NCBI RefSeq assembly: GCF_900188315.1
Contig: NZ_LT897781.1
Location: 1,054,001-1,118,000 of the forward strand
Origin: Marinobacter sp. es.042
GTDB taxonomy: Bacteria > Pseudomonadota > Gammaproteobacteria > Pseudomonadales > Oleiphilaceae
Direction: 5' to 3'
DNA length: 64,000 nucleotides
In this document: positions 9,247 to 18,705 of the stretch, one piece after another
Layout: every line of letters starts with the position of its first letter
Numbering within the stretch: the stretch's first letter is position 1
Notes under the pieces: generated by a model
Seen by the model: the letters and a program-made list of their open reading frames with translations, nothing else
Databases searched by the model: none
Told to the model about the DNA's origin: nothing
Made by a program: the position numbers and the translations under genes

Positions 9247-9876
9247 TTGGAAAACTTGAAGCGCTTATTGAAACCACTGGTGCGTTTGTCACGCCGTACT
9301 ATTGAGGCGAAGTCCGGAATTCTGATGGCTCAGGCTGTTTGTGGAGCGCGGAAAGGGGAATCTTGCGATGGCAAGTTGGCACCGCCAGTCAGCAAGGTTG
9401 GCGGGGTAAGGGCCGGCTTCCCTCTCTCTCAATCGGCCTTCGAGAAGAGGGTTGAACAGGGCAACGAACTCTACGAACTGGTGATTGATAACACGCCTGT
9501 ATCCTATGGCTGGGTGGCCGGGGGCGGGGCGCGTGTTGGTGTGCTCCACAACATTGAGTTAACGGTCCCGGATCAGGCTATTTATGTCTGGGACTGCGCC
9601 ACAGCTCCTGCCTTCCGTGGACACGGGCACTTCCAGAGCTTGCTTAAAGCTATTTTGGCCGCCCACGTTAGCGGCACCACAGCGTTAGTCGCCGTAGACA
9701 GCAAAAACGACGCTTCCAGAACAGCCCTCAGGAAGGCAGGATTTCGGCCAATGTTTAGCTATTTTAGTATTCGAATATTCGGCTACGTTATTTTTAGCGC
9801 TGTGGTGGAGGCTGGAGAGTTGAAGAAAGCCCAGCCCCGCTTCGACGTTCTAACTGCTCAGATGAATCAAGCCTGA
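9247..9876 (+). CDS. GNAT-family N-acyltransferase
   Basis: A 209-residue cytosolic acyltransferase, expected to move an acyl group from acyl-CoA (or acyl carrier) to an amine. The acetyl-CoA loop is seen at about residue 124 (RGHGHFQSLL), and the C-terminal GNAT signature at about 154 (NDASRTALRKAGF). The first 60 residues are basic and outside the fold. The start is a TTG at 9247, chosen because GGAGTGGAGG lies just upstream at ideal spacing; no other start fits as well. It opens the rightward cassette beside the assembly line, so its substrate may be the nonribosomal product or a surface glycan. The fold is clear, the substrate is not. Confidence 0.8.
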   Translation: MENLKRLLKPLVRLSRRTIEAKSGILMAQAVCGARKGESCDGKLAPPVSKVGGVRAGFPLSQSAFEKRVEQGNELYELVIDNTPVSYGWVAGGGARVGVLHNIELTVPDQAIYVWDCATAPAFRGHGHFQSLLKAILAAHVSGTTALVAVDSKNDASRTALRKAGFRPMFSYFSIRIFGYVIFSAVVEAGELKKAQPRFDVLTAQMNQA

Positions 9877-9887
9877 TTTATTTTTAC

Positions 9888-9914
9888 GCAGGTCAGAAAC
9901 CTGTTGAGACCTGC
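9888..9914. repeat. Short inverted repeat after the GNAT gene
   Basis: GCAGGTC and GACCTGC face each other across 13 bases in the 164-bp gap between the GNAT and JmjC genes. A T-rich run lies before, not after, the stem, so on the plus strand it is not a standard terminator. It could be an operator or a weak hairpin. Confidence 0.35.
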
Positions 9915-10040
9915 AATGAGTAGTGCTTGCAGCTTCATTGGCCATGGCATATCGTGTTGAAAGGATCACGCATAGGATACGAGTTCTCGCGGGAGGGGAG
10001 TTGGCAGCTATGCCAATAATCGTAGAAAAGGAATGCCACG

Positions 10041-10895
10041 ATGAGTTTATTTGACCTGGCCGGGCCGGACCAGATTGAAACGATCCCGTTTCCCACAGAT
10101 AAAGATGGACTGATCCGTTTTATTCGGCGTCGTCAGCCCCTTTTACTGAGCGGAGTAAGGGAAGCTTTGCCGTTTACCGAAGGCTTGAACTACAGCTATT
10201 TCAAGAGTTCTCTGAAATCCATACGCATCCAAAGACAGTCCGAGGATGGTATTTATCATTATCTCGGGTTCGAGCGTATTCCCATGGAGGATTTTGATGA
10301 GGTAATGAATACCACGGGTAACGGCTATGCTCTGGAACCCCTTCGGGGGCAAGGGGTTTCTGACGATTTGCCAGCTGGCCTTTCTGTTACCTTGCCGTCG
10401 TTCATTCCTGAGTCTGCCTTCCGGGTCTCCAACTTGTATATTGGGCCTGGCAAGAATAAATCCCTCTTGCATTACGATGAGACCCATAGTCTGCTCATGA
10501 TGTTGGAGGGCCGAAAACGATTCGTACTTTTCCCGCCCGATCAGAGCGACTGTATGTATCCATACAGCCCATTCAGTATCAGGGCATTGCTCGAAAACCG
10601 TGTCGTTGACAGCAAAATAGACTGTCAGAACCCGGATGTGAAACGCTTTCCAAAACTCGGCCAGGCGCATGGAATTACGGGCTGGCTGGAAGAAGGGCAG
10701 GCGCTTTTTATTCCCGCAGGCACGTGGCATTTTATTGAGGCCGAGGGACGGAATGTATCGGTGAACTACTTCTGGCTTCAGAACAGTGTTCGTGATTGGT
10801 TGCATCAGCCCTTGCTCGATTTTTGGCTAAAACGCCGCGCAATCGATGTCCTGGACAAACTTCGCAAGATTAAGCACAAGTTGTCTGCAGCCTGA
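10041..10895 (+). CDS. JmjC/cupin-8 Fe(II)/2-oxoglutarate oxygenase
   Basis: A 284-residue protein of the cupin-like/JmjC family, which hydroxylates protein or small-molecule substrates using Fe(II), 2-oxoglutarate and O2. The metal-binding triad is visible: His144 and Asp146 in LLHYDETHS, and His230 in FIPAGTWHF. Length and motif spacing fit the factor-inhibiting-HIF-like bacterial group. AAGGA about ten bases upstream supports ATG 10041. It lies between a GNAT gene and a FemAB-like gene, which suggests a tailoring role on the same product. Hydroxylation of an amino acid side chain is a reasonable inference; the substrate is unknown. Confidence 0.82.
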   Translation: MSLFDLAGPDQIETIPFPTDKDGLIRFIRRRQPLLLSGVREALPFTEGLNYSYFKSSLKSIRIQRQSEDGIYHYLGFERIPMEDFDEVMNTTGNGYALEPLRGQGVSDDLPAGLSVTLPSFIPESAFRVSNLYIGPGKNKSLLHYDETHSLLMMLEGRKRFVLFPPDQSDCMYPYSPFSIRALLENRVVDSKIDCQNPDVKRFPKLGQAHGITGWLEEGQALFIPAGTWHFIEAEGRNVSVNYFWLQNSVRDWLHQPLLDFWLKRRAIDVLDKLRKIKHKLSAA

Positions 10896-10926
10896 CACCT
10901 GTAAATGATCGGGAATCTCTATCATT

Positions 10927-12057
10927 GTGGAATTAAGAGTTCTGAGGACTGAGGACGAGTTCAACCAGATAAAACCACAATGGGATAGCCTCCTGTCCAG
11001 TCTGGACAGCATTCCTCTGCCGTTGACTCATGAATGGTTGCTCGCCTGGTGTCGAGCCTTTTCCCTAAACATGCAAATGGAGTTCAGGTGCGCCTATCTG
11101 GAGGGTGCTCTGGTAGGTTTTGCTCCTCTATGCCGGGTTCGGGAACGATACCGGGGTATACCAGTGACAGTTCTCAAACTCGCGGTTAACGGGCACACGC
11201 CATTTTCGGACGTTATCGTTCATCCCGACCTGGTCGGCGAAGAACGAGGGCAGGCTTATCGTAGGCTTACCAGTCTAGGCGACCACGAACTTGGACAGTT
11301 TTTCAAACTCCACCGGAATGGCGCTCTCCTCCAATTTCTCATTGATGGGCCTGAATCGAGAAATACGTTCGGCGCTCGCCGCATAGGGCTGAAGCCCAGC
11401 CTGAAAACGCCGGTCATAGAAATTGATCAGCCATGGGAGACGTTTTTCAATACGCGGCCTCGTGCGCTAAAGAAAAGCCTGAGACACAAAATGAACCGGT
11501 TTCGGAAGCAACCGGGGTTTTCGATTACTCTGGAGCAGATTAGTGCGCCTGATCAGGCGATTGTTGAGGAACTGATTGATGTTTCAGCAAAGAGCTGGAA
11601 GGCATCAATTGGCAATGATTTGAAGTCTCATCACGGTAGCCGAGTTTTTCTCCTGAATCTGATTGAGTTATTGGGGAAAGAGGGCGTGGTGAGCGCATGG
11701 ATTGCTCGTGATGGCGATCGAGCAATAGCGTTCGAGCTTCATCTGCGATACGACGGTATTGTTTATCCAATTCGGGCCGATTACGACGATTCGTATAAAG
11801 CCTTTTCTCCTGGCTCCCTTCTGGAGTATTCGGCTCTTAAATATCTTTTCGATTCGGGTGCAGCCAAGCAGTATTACACCTGTGCGGATGATTACTGGTA
11901 TCTGAGTAATTGGACGTCCGAATATGAGGAATACTGCAATGTCGAATGTTTTGGAGGCAGTCTCCGATTAAGATGTTTGTACTTTCTGGAGTACCGTCTG
12001 ATACCGCTGGTGAAAAAGTCCATTCGGAAACAGGGAAAGACTGCAAAGGCTGTTTGA
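10927..12057 (+). CDS. FemAB/BcsL-like GNAT acyltransferase
   Basis: A 376-residue protein of the CelD/BcsL group (double GNAT fold, related to FemAB aminoacyl transferases). The conserved C-terminal half, about residues 160–330, has the usual pattern RALKKSLRHKMNRF and a GNAT core (AWIARDGDRAIAFELHLRYDG). The start is GTG at 10927 with a weak GGGAA upstream. Relatives of this family often sit in exosortase and polysaccharide loci, where they are thought to acylate glycans or add amino acids. Here the gene follows the JmjC oxygenase by 31 bp and precedes a formyltransferase by a few bases, so the three are probably one operon. The transferred group cannot be read from the sequence. Confidence 0.78.
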   Translation: MELRVLRTEDEFNQIKPQWDSLLSSLDSIPLPLTHEWLLAWCRAFSLNMQMEFRCAYLEGALVGFAPLCRVRERYRGIPVTVLKLAVNGHTPFSDVIVHPDLVGEERGQAYRRLTSLGDHELGQFFKLHRNGALLQFLIDGPESRNTFGARRIGLKPSLKTPVIEIDQPWETFFNTRPRALKKSLRHKMNRFRKQPGFSITLEQISAPDQAIVEELIDVSAKSWKASIGNDLKSHHGSRVFLLNLIELLGKEGVVSAWIARDGDRAIAFELHLRYDGIVYPIRADYDDSYKAFSPGSLLEYSALKYLFDSGAAKQYYTCADDYWYLSNWTSEYEEYCNVECFGGSLRLRCLYFLEYRLIPLVKKSIRKQGKTAKAV

Positions 12058-12075
12058 AGCATGGAGAAAAAGCGA

Positions 12076-12966
12076 ATGCGAACACTGGTTATCGTCAGTG
12101 GTGACAAGTCCGATATTTTTTTTGCGAATCAGCTGGCGAAGTCTCTTACTGTCGTGGGAATTGTGGTCGAAAACCAGACACCAAAGAGGGATAGCTCACC
12201 GCTGGTTAGCAGGGCTCGCAAATATATTTCAAGGCCAGGGCTTTTTTTCAAGAAGGTCTTTGAGGTACTGGACAGGAAACTTATAGAACCGTATCAGCCC
12301 TACAATGACCCTTCCAATTCATTGGATTTCGGGCAGGAGGGGCTCGCGCTCGAAACTTTCGAAGGCATTGAGATTCTGCATACCAGTGGAGTCAACGCGA
12401 TTAATAGCCCGGAGTACGTGAGCTGGATTCGGGATAGAGAACCAGATGTTATCGCCGTTTGTGGCGCTTCATTACTAAAACGAGACCTGCTTCAGGTGCC
12501 GACGCACGGCGTCCTGAATTTACATGGCGGTCTCTCTCAATTTTATCGAGGTTTATATACCACAGACTGGGCGGTGCACAACGGGGAGCCGGAATGCATT
12601 GGTGCAACTGTTCACTTCGTTGCAGAGGGTGTGGATGATGGTGACGTCGTTTATCAGGGTCGCCCGGTCATTGAGCAGGGTGATAATCCTAACCGGCTCT
12701 ATGAAAAGGTGGTGAGGCTTGGTGTAAAAATGATGATCCGTGCGATCCAGGACATAGAGCAAGGGAACTGCAATTCAGTACGTCTGGAAAGAAAAGGGCG
12801 CCTGTATCTCTACAAGGATTTTGATGTAAAGGCAAAGCGGGCGACATGGCGCGGGATCGAAGGCGGGGTTATAGAGCAGTACCTCTCAGACCAGCAACGC
12901 CGGGATGAGAGAGTAAGGGAAACCCTCATAAATGATTTTAGCCTTTTGAACCAGTCCACCGTCTGA
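12076..12966 (+). CDS. Methionyl-tRNA formyltransferase-like N-formyltransferase
   Basis: A 296-residue enzyme expected to transfer a formyl group from 10-formyl-tetrahydrofolate to an amine. The catalytic Asn–His–Asp set is present: Asn148 and His150 in LNLHGGLSQFYRG, and Asp188 in GVDDGDVV. The motif order matches sugar-amine formyltransferases and NRPS formylation enzymes rather than true Fmt, which has a longer C-terminal OB domain. ATG 12076 has GGAG nine bases upstream and begins directly at the first beta strand; ATG 12061 is the alternative. It ends 5 bp from the converging exosortase gene. It may formylate the nonribosomal product or an amino sugar. Confidence 0.85.
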   Translation: MRTLVIVSGDKSDIFFANQLAKSLTVVGIVVENQTPKRDSSPLVSRARKYISRPGLFFKKVFEVLDRKLIEPYQPYNDPSNSLDFGQEGLALETFEGIEILHTSGVNAINSPEYVSWIRDREPDVIAVCGASLLKRDLLQVPTHGVLNLHGGLSQFYRGLYTTDWAVHNGEPECIGATVHFVAEGVDDGDVVYQGRPVIEQGDNPNRLYEKVVRLGVKMMIRAIQDIEQGNCNSVRLERKGRLYLYKDFDVKAKRATWRGIEGGVIEQYLSDQQRRDERVRETLINDFSLLNQSTV

Positions 12967-12971
12967 CTGAG

Positions 12972-14474
12972 CTATCGATCGGCCTGCTCAAGAAATGCCG
13001 TAAATGCACCTCTTTGGTCGTCGCAGTCGGCAATTTGTTCGCTGTTACATCTGCCCGCCAGCGCCCAGAGGGCACCTCTACTGTCGCCTTTAATTTTGTT
13101 AAGAGCTCCCGTTAGCTTTGCTTCCATCCGAGAATCTGTAAGCGTATCCCCAACCTCATACCAGGACCAGATGATGACCTGTTCGTTGTTCTCACGACGC
13201 TGAATAATAGTCTCGTTCACCGTTGAAAGATTTTGCAGGTAGCCGTTTTCCAATAGCCTTTTCTGCTCTGATACTAATTGCCATTCTTTGCGGTTGAATA
13301 GGGAATTGCCATAGAAAATCAATTCCTTGTTTTGGGTTTGGATGCGATATCCGATGATCTGCAGCTGGACTTGCTGAAGCTCTGGGTTTACGTAGACACC
13401 GCCGAGGTTGATGTCGGGCCTGGTGTATTTCGGAGTCCAGATATTAGCGTGTTGCAGAGGACCACTCCAGCCGGGTACTGCCCGGAACAGAGAGGGGTTC
13501 CACTCTTGGGCAACCCTTTCGGTTTCTGCTTGCAGGGCCAGCGGCAAGATGGCCGGCCAAATCAGTAAGACTGATGCAATGGTCGGCCAGAAGAGGGAGG
13601 GGCGTTTCGGCTGATCTGTCGAAGTATATGTCGATGCTTGTGGGCTATTGCTGTTTGCGTGAGGCTCGATTCGCCCGGAAATGAAGAACAAGGGAACCAA
13701 TGTAAAGATCAGAAAAACAACCCACCCAAAAAGCTCATGATCTTCGACTAGTGACGTCTCCATCTCTGTGTAATGGCCGGCTGCAATGATGCCGAATACC
13801 CGAACCCAGTTGGAGAGCATCGATAGAGCGCCAGCGATAACAACAAGAAAAAAGGTCGAGACATATTTTTGGTAATACAGTTGGCCATAAAAGGCACCCA
13901 GGAACAGGGCAACCATGAGGTAGCGAACACCACTGCAACCGTCCTCTACCAGAAATGTTCCTACATCCAGGATAATGTAAAACTCCTGAATCTTGGCTTG
14001 TATGCCAACTCCTTGCAGAAGCAGATTGTTAAAGAAAACTGTTATGTGCTGAAGGATCGGTGATAGATCATCCCATATGGGTACCGCAAAAATCAGTAGC
14101 ATAATTGGGCCGCCAGCAGTCCTGAGGAAGCCCTTTCCCCAGACTGACCAGCCCCAGAACACAATCATGACGGGGACGAGTAACAATCGGAATACACGGA
14201 TGTCAGCAGCCTGTGAGAGCATTAAGACAATGCTTGCGCCAGCCAGGAAAAAAAGACCCAGTGGCGACCCGCTGATCTTTAGGTTGGCAAGGGTCTTCCT
14301 CCTGAGGAACAGGAGGTAACAGGAGCCGGCGAGAACCAGGAAGCCGTGTGTGTAGATAATGGAATCGGACCAGAGGTAGAAGAAGTCCCTCCACTCAGCC
14401 CACAAACCGACTGCAAAAAGCGGTATCGACAGTAGCCAAAGGTGCTGTCGGTAAAAGCTCGAAGCGTAGTTCAT
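12972..14474 (-). CDS. xrtA: Exosortase fused to an EpsI (DUF3485) domain
   Basis: A 500-residue inner-membrane transpeptidase-like protein that recognises the C-terminal PEP-CTERM signal of exported proteins. About eight membrane segments fill residues 10–270. The catalytic Cys180 (EDGCSGVRYL), Arg225 (LSNWVRVFGI) and His246 (VEDHELFGW) are all present. Residues of about 330–490 form a periplasmic EpsI domain, often a separate gene. ATG 14474 is chosen because it lies 10 bp after the prsT stop with AGGGA overlapping that stop; a longer reading from 14684 would overlap prsT by 200 bp. The neighbours prsT, prsR and prsK fix it as the XrtA type. The usual exopolysaccharide genes are not next to it. 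Confidence 0.93.
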   Translation of the reverse strand: MNYASSFYRQHLWLLSIPLFAVGLWAEWRDFFYLWSDSIIYTHGFLVLAGSCYLLFLRRKTLANLKISGSPLGLFFLAGASIVLMLSQAADIRVFRLLLVPVMIVFWGWSVWGKGFLRTAGGPIMLLIFAVPIWDDLSPILQHITVFFNNLLLQGVGIQAKIQEFYIILDVGTFLVEDGCSGVRYLMVALFLGAFYGQLYYQKYVSTFFLVVIAGALSMLSNWVRVFGIIAAGHYTEMETSLVEDHELFGWVVFLIFTLVPLFFISGRIEPHANSNSPQASTYTSTDQPKRPSLFWPTIASVLLIWPAILPLALQAETERVAQEWNPSLFRAVPGWSGPLQHANIWTPKYTRPDINLGGVYVNPELQQVQLQIIGYRIQTQNKELIFYGNSLFNRKEWQLVSEQKRLLENGYLQNLSTVNETIIQRRENNEQVIIWSWYEVGDTLTDSRMEAKLTGALNKIKGDSRGALWALAGRCNSEQIADCDDQRGAFTAFLEQADR

Positions 14475-14484
14475 ACCCGAATTT

Positions 14485-17181
14485 TTATCCCTGGTCACCG
14501 AACTTTTCGAGCACTCTCTTCGCATCCGCATTCTTTCCAGCGGCTCGGTAAGCTTCTGCGAGGTGCAGGGCGATCTCCTCAGATTCCGGCTCAAGTTTGT
14601 GCGCTTTTTCCAACAGCGGAATACTCTCGCTGGTGTTACCGGATTTGAGTTGAATCCAACCGTAGGTATCGGCGATGGCGCCATTGTCTGGGTTTAGCTC
14701 ATAGGCACGGCGGGCAAGCTCGATGGCTCTGCTATCTCCATCCTCATGATAGATCCAGGCAAGGTTGTTCAGAACAACGACATTTTCGGGGTTCGACTCA
14801 AGCAGTTTTTCATAGCTCGTCCGGGCGGCGCTGTCGTCCCCCTGACTCTGCTGGATAAGAGCTTTGGTGAATAGCAGCTGGTCATTTCCGGCATAACTCT
14901 CAGTGGCAGATTGCAGAAATGTGAGTGCCTCTGCTGGCTGCCCGGCATTCTGTAGATTTCGGGCATAGCTATTTGCCAATTCCGGCGAGGATTCCTTCTC
15001 CAGTGCCAGTCGATAAAGTTCAACTGCTTGCTGATAGTTCTCCTGATTCTCGAAGTAGGCGGCCTCCGTCGCATAGGGTTTGGCGGAATCAGGGTGCTGC
15101 TGCTTTACCTCCTGAAGAATCTTTCGGGCGTCGTTGTCTCTGGCTTCTGAAAAAGCCTCTCTGGCGGCCTGAAGTGCAATATCTTCATTGGCAGGAAACA
15201 GAACGCGAGCTCGCTCCAGAATCTCGGAGGCTCTTTCAGATTGTCCTGCTGACCGCAATGCCATGGGAATGTTGTTGTAGATGCTTGCTACAAGAGAGGA
15301 AGCCGGTGATGGCGTATTCTGTTCTTTTCGTTCCAGCAGCGCCGCAGTCAATTCGTCTGCTTCTTTCTGATCACCATTTCTCAGAGCTGACTCGAGAAGT
15401 AATAGACGAGGTCCCGTTGCCTCGGGCTGGCTCTCGAGAATCTCGCGCATGAATTGGTCTGTTTCCTCACGAGGTTGGCTCGCTGCCAGGCCCTGGAGCG
15501 CCAGACGATTGTCGGGGGAAATGCGTACGGCCTCCCGGAAATGCTCCCGGGCTTGCTTGAGTTGATCCTGTTCTGCTGCGAGTTTTCCCAAGGCTATAGA
15601 AGCTGCAGGGGATTCGGGTTCCACAGATTTTGCTCGGGAAAAGTAATCGCGCGCGGCCTGGAGATTTTGCTCTTGTGCAGCAAGATTGCCTCGGGTGATT
15701 AGTGCGGCACCACTTTCCGGGAGCTCCGCTACCCAGAGATCTGCCGTCTCTATGGCAGCGTCCAGCTGCCCCGACTGGACTTGTGACTGAATGATGATGC
15801 TTCTTGCCTGCTCAATCTGGGGAGCATTCTCGCGCAGATAGCTGGCTTGTTTTATCGCTTTTTGATATTGCCCTCGCTGAACCAGATAGGCAGCGTAACG
15901 TAATCTGAGATCGTGATTCTCGGGATTGCCGGCCAGAGCCTGTTCCATCAGCTCCTCTCCGGACTCGAAATCACCGTTTGTAAGCGCTGCGATAGCCACC
16001 ATTGCCAGGGTGTTGGGGTCGGAGTCCCTGTTCTCCAGCTTGTCCAGAATCTCCTGCGCACCTGCGGGATTTCGCTGCTGGAGTCTGGTTGCGGCAAGGA
16101 GTTTGCTGGCGGTTTCCGACCTTCCGGCTTCTGCGATTGGTGTCAACAGGGCTTCTGCCTCATCGACGCGACCTTGCCTGAATCGCACCAGGCCAAGCAT
16201 AAGCGCTGTTTGCTCATGGTTCGGTGCCTGGTTGAGTACCTCTTCCAGATATCGGGAGGCCTCGTCGAGATCGCCTTGGTCAAGGGCGTCCTGGGCGGCA
16301 ATCAGATTGCTCTTGATTGTGCCCGGACCAGACTTGGCCAGGATCTCCTCGTACACATACGCTTCCGATTGCTTGCCTTGAGCTCGTAGAACACGGATGA
16401 GGGAGGATATCGTGGCGTATTTGCGCTGGGTCATTACATCGTATTGGCCAATGTCCTCGAGAGCGCGAATGTAGGCGTCTTCCGCCTTCTGCCATTCTTC
16501 ATTGGTGTCGGCCAGCTGTGCTTTCCAAAGCCACAGTTCGGTGTTTTCCGCATCGAGGTTTTCGGCTTCGCCAATCAGGGATTGGGCTTTGGCAACATCG
16601 CCTTTGGCGAACGCAGTTTTTGACAGGCCAACCAGGGATTCAACATCCGTGGGGTCAATGTTCTGTGCGTTACTGAAAGCCCTTTCTGCTGCATCAAGTT
16701 GGTTGGCAGCAAGATGCGTCTTGCCCCTGAGCAGCGCGGCTTTCGTTTCCATTGGCCGATCAGAACTTGAGAACTCACTCATTGCGGAGAGTGCGTCTTC
16801 AAATTCACCCTGCAGCAAATTTGCTTCCGCGCGGATCAGCAGGGCCCGGTTCTTGACCTTTGCATCCACGTCGCCTGATCCGAGCTTATCCATGACCTGG
16901 TCTAGTTGGCGTTCCGCATTGAAGGCATCTCCAGCTTGAAGGAGATTATCGAGGATAAGGAAATAAGGCTCGGTTTCTTGCGGTTTGAGCTCGATCGCAC
17001 TTCGTGCCTCCAGAGTGCTGGCTTTGAGCTCGCCCTGGCGTTGGAAAAACCGGGATTGATCAATATGGCTCAGATACTGGATGTCTTCCTGACTCATCTC
17101 ATTCTCTTCGCTGCAACCAGCCAAACCGAAGACGAGGGCAACGGAGAGGATGGTGGCACCTACAAACGAAGTGGACTTCAT
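14485..17181 (-). CDS. prsT: PEP-CTERM system TPR lipoprotein PrsT
   Basis: An 898-residue exported scaffold protein. The N-terminus has a signal peptide ending in the lipobox LAGC (Cys near 23), so it is lipid-anchored. The rest is a long array of tetratricopeptide repeats with canonical pieces such as NPENVVVLNNLAWIYHEDG and ADTYGWIQLKSGNTSESIPL near the C-terminus. Length and position directly before the exosortase are typical of PrsT. It is thought to act in assembly or secretion of the exosortase-linked polysaccharide. It is transcribed after prsR with a 46-bp gap. Confidence 0.93.
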   Translation of the reverse strand: MKSTSFVGATILSVALVFGLAGCSEENEMSQEDIQYLSHIDQSRFFQRQGELKASTLEARSAIELKPQETEPYFLILDNLLQAGDAFNAERQLDQVMDKLGSGDVDAKVKNRALLIRAEANLLQGEFEDALSAMSEFSSSDRPMETKAALLRGKTHLAANQLDAAERAFSNAQNIDPTDVESLVGLSKTAFAKGDVAKAQSLIGEAENLDAENTELWLWKAQLADTNEEWQKAEDAYIRALEDIGQYDVMTQRKYATISSLIRVLRAQGKQSEAYVYEEILAKSGPGTIKSNLIAAQDALDQGDLDEASRYLEEVLNQAPNHEQTALMLGLVRFRQGRVDEAEALLTPIAEAGRSETASKLLAATRLQQRNPAGAQEILDKLENRDSDPNTLAMVAIAALTNGDFESGEELMEQALAGNPENHDLRLRYAAYLVQRGQYQKAIKQASYLRENAPQIEQARSIIIQSQVQSGQLDAAIETADLWVAELPESGAALITRGNLAAQEQNLQAARDYFSRAKSVEPESPAASIALGKLAAEQDQLKQAREHFREAVRISPDNRLALQGLAASQPREETDQFMREILESQPEATGPRLLLLESALRNGDQKEADELTAALLERKEQNTPSPASSLVASIYNNIPMALRSAGQSERASEILERARVLFPANEDIALQAAREAFSEARDNDARKILQEVKQQHPDSAKPYATEAAYFENQENYQQAVELYRLALEKESSPELANSYARNLQNAGQPAEALTFLQSATESYAGNDQLLFTKALIQQSQGDDSAARTSYEKLLESNPENVVVLNNLAWIYHEDGDSRAIELARRAYELNPDNGAIADTYGWIQLKSGNTSESIPLLEKAHKLEPESEEIALHLAEAYRAAGKNADAKRVLEKFGDQG

Positions 17182-17227
17182 GGTCTATTCCTTTTTTATA
17201 AAATCCAGAGAGTTCCTGTGTTCTACC

Positions 17228-18601
17228 TCAAAGACTTGAGTGTTCGGCAGACGTTTCTATGTTGTATTTATCGGTCAGGTTGTAAAGAGTGGGGCGAGTG
17301 ATGCCCAGGAGCCGGGAAGCCCTGGCCATATTGAAGCTACAGGTTCTTAGTGCCTGCACGATTGCCTGGCGCTCTGCCTTCTCCCTGACATGCCTGAGAT
17401 TCAGGTGCTCGCTTTCGCTGGCTGTTTCTCCAGGGAGTTCCAGATCGCTTGCCGTTATGCGCTTCCCTTCGGCCATGATCGTGGCGCGTTTTACTTTGTT
17501 GATCATTTCTCTGACGTTGCCGGGCCAGGGGTAGCTTGTGATTGCACCGATGGCATCTTCAGAAAAAGCAAGATTGGGTCGGTCCATCTGTTTGCCCAAA
17601 GTCTTCAGTAGTGATTGAGCTATAACCAGAGCATCGCCTTCGCGATTGCGAACGGCGGGCACGTCCAGGGTAATTTCGCTGATTCGATAATAGAGGTCTT
17701 CCCGAAATGACCCATTATCGATCAGATCTTTCACGTTCCTGTGTGTAGCGCAAACAACCCGGACGTCTACGGGTACTGGCTCGACCGAACCGACCCTGTC
17801 AACAACCCGCTCTTGCAGAAAACGCAACAATTTGGCCTGTAGTGCCATCGGCATGTCCCCGATCTCATCAAGGAAGAGTGTTCCGCCATTGGCACTTTCG
17901 ATTTTTCCTTTCTTGGCCTGGGTAGCTCCGGTGAAGGAGCCTTTCTCGAAACCAAAGAGTTCGCTTTCCAGCAAATTCTCCGGAATCGCTGCGCAGTTGA
18001 TGGCAGCGAAAGGCTTGCATGCCCGCTGACTGAGTTCGTGAATTCCTCGTGCAAGCAGTTCTTTACCAGTCCCAGTTTCGCCCGTGATAAGCGTGGTGAC
18101 ATCTGTTGGTGCGACCTTTTCCAGGGTGCGGCAGACGGCCAGCATCTGAGGGCTCGCGGCGACTATTCCTCTGACGCTCGTGCCGTTTCCTCGGCGGCTC
18201 AGCTCAAGGTTTTCCCTTTCCAGTTCCGCCAGTCGGAAAGCCCGATTTACAACGAATGTTAAAATGTCGGCATCAAGCGGCTTCTGGTAGAAATCTGATG
18301 CCCCCATGCCAATGGCCTTGACCGCGTTTTCCTTGTCTTCGCGACCGGTTACCACAATTACTTTGGTCATTGGGGAAAGGCGGAGAATTTCCTCAAGCAG
18401 GCTGAACCCTTCAGATGCACCGCCGGGATCGGGCGGCAGCCCAAGGTCCAGTGTGATGACGTCGGGCTCAACTCTTCTGAGCGCTGTCAGCGCCTGCTCG
18501 CGGTCAGACGCAACGGACACCTCAAGGTCGTCACTGAAACACCAGCGCATCTGGCTCTGCAGGCCCGGGTCGTCCTCTACAATCAAGAGTCTTCTAGTCA
18601 C
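17228..18601 (-). CDS. prsR: Sigma-54-dependent response regulator PrsR
   Basis: A 457-residue transcription activator. The receiver domain (about 1–120) has the phosphate-accepting Asp52 (LDLGLPPDP). The AAA+ domain has Walker A GETGTGKE near 173 and the sigma-54 contact loop GSFTGA near 221. The C-terminus carries a Fis-type helix-turn-helix (ARASRLLGITRPTLYNL). GTG 18601 is preferred over longer starts because AAGGA lies ten bases upstream and the receiver fold begins at once. Together with PrsK it should activate RpoN promoters of PEP-CTERM genes; two candidate targets are seen in this window. Confidence 0.93.
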   Translation of the reverse strand: MTRRLLIVEDDPGLQSQMRWCFSDDLEVSVASDREQALTALRRVEPDVITLDLGLPPDPGGASEGFSLLEEILRLSPMTKVIVVTGREDKENAVKAIGMGASDFYQKPLDADILTFVVNRAFRLAELERENLELSRRGNGTSVRGIVAASPQMLAVCRTLEKVAPTDVTTLITGETGTGKELLARGIHELSQRACKPFAAINCAAIPENLLESELFGFEKGSFTGATQAKKGKIESANGGTLFLDEIGDMPMALQAKLLRFLQERVVDRVGSVEPVPVDVRVVCATHRNVKDLIDNGSFREDLYYRISEITLDVPAVRNREGDALVIAQSLLKTLGKQMDRPNLAFSEDAIGAITSYPWPGNVREMINKVKRATIMAEGKRITASDLELPGETASESEHLNLRHVREKAERQAIVQALRTCSFNMARASRLLGITRPTLYNLTDKYNIETSAEHSSL

Positions 18602-18705
18602 GACAGCAGTAAATCCTTTTTTATAGATATGGTTCCTAACCGTGATTCTTAACTGAACATTGGCACTTTGCAATGGTGCTTTTGGAAGATTGCCCCTCGC
18701 GACGG

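Noticed and set aside
9888..9914. Inverted repeat as a terminator of the GNAT gene
   Set aside because: The stem is only 7 bp with a 13-base loop and no T run after it, so it is listed only as a repeat.
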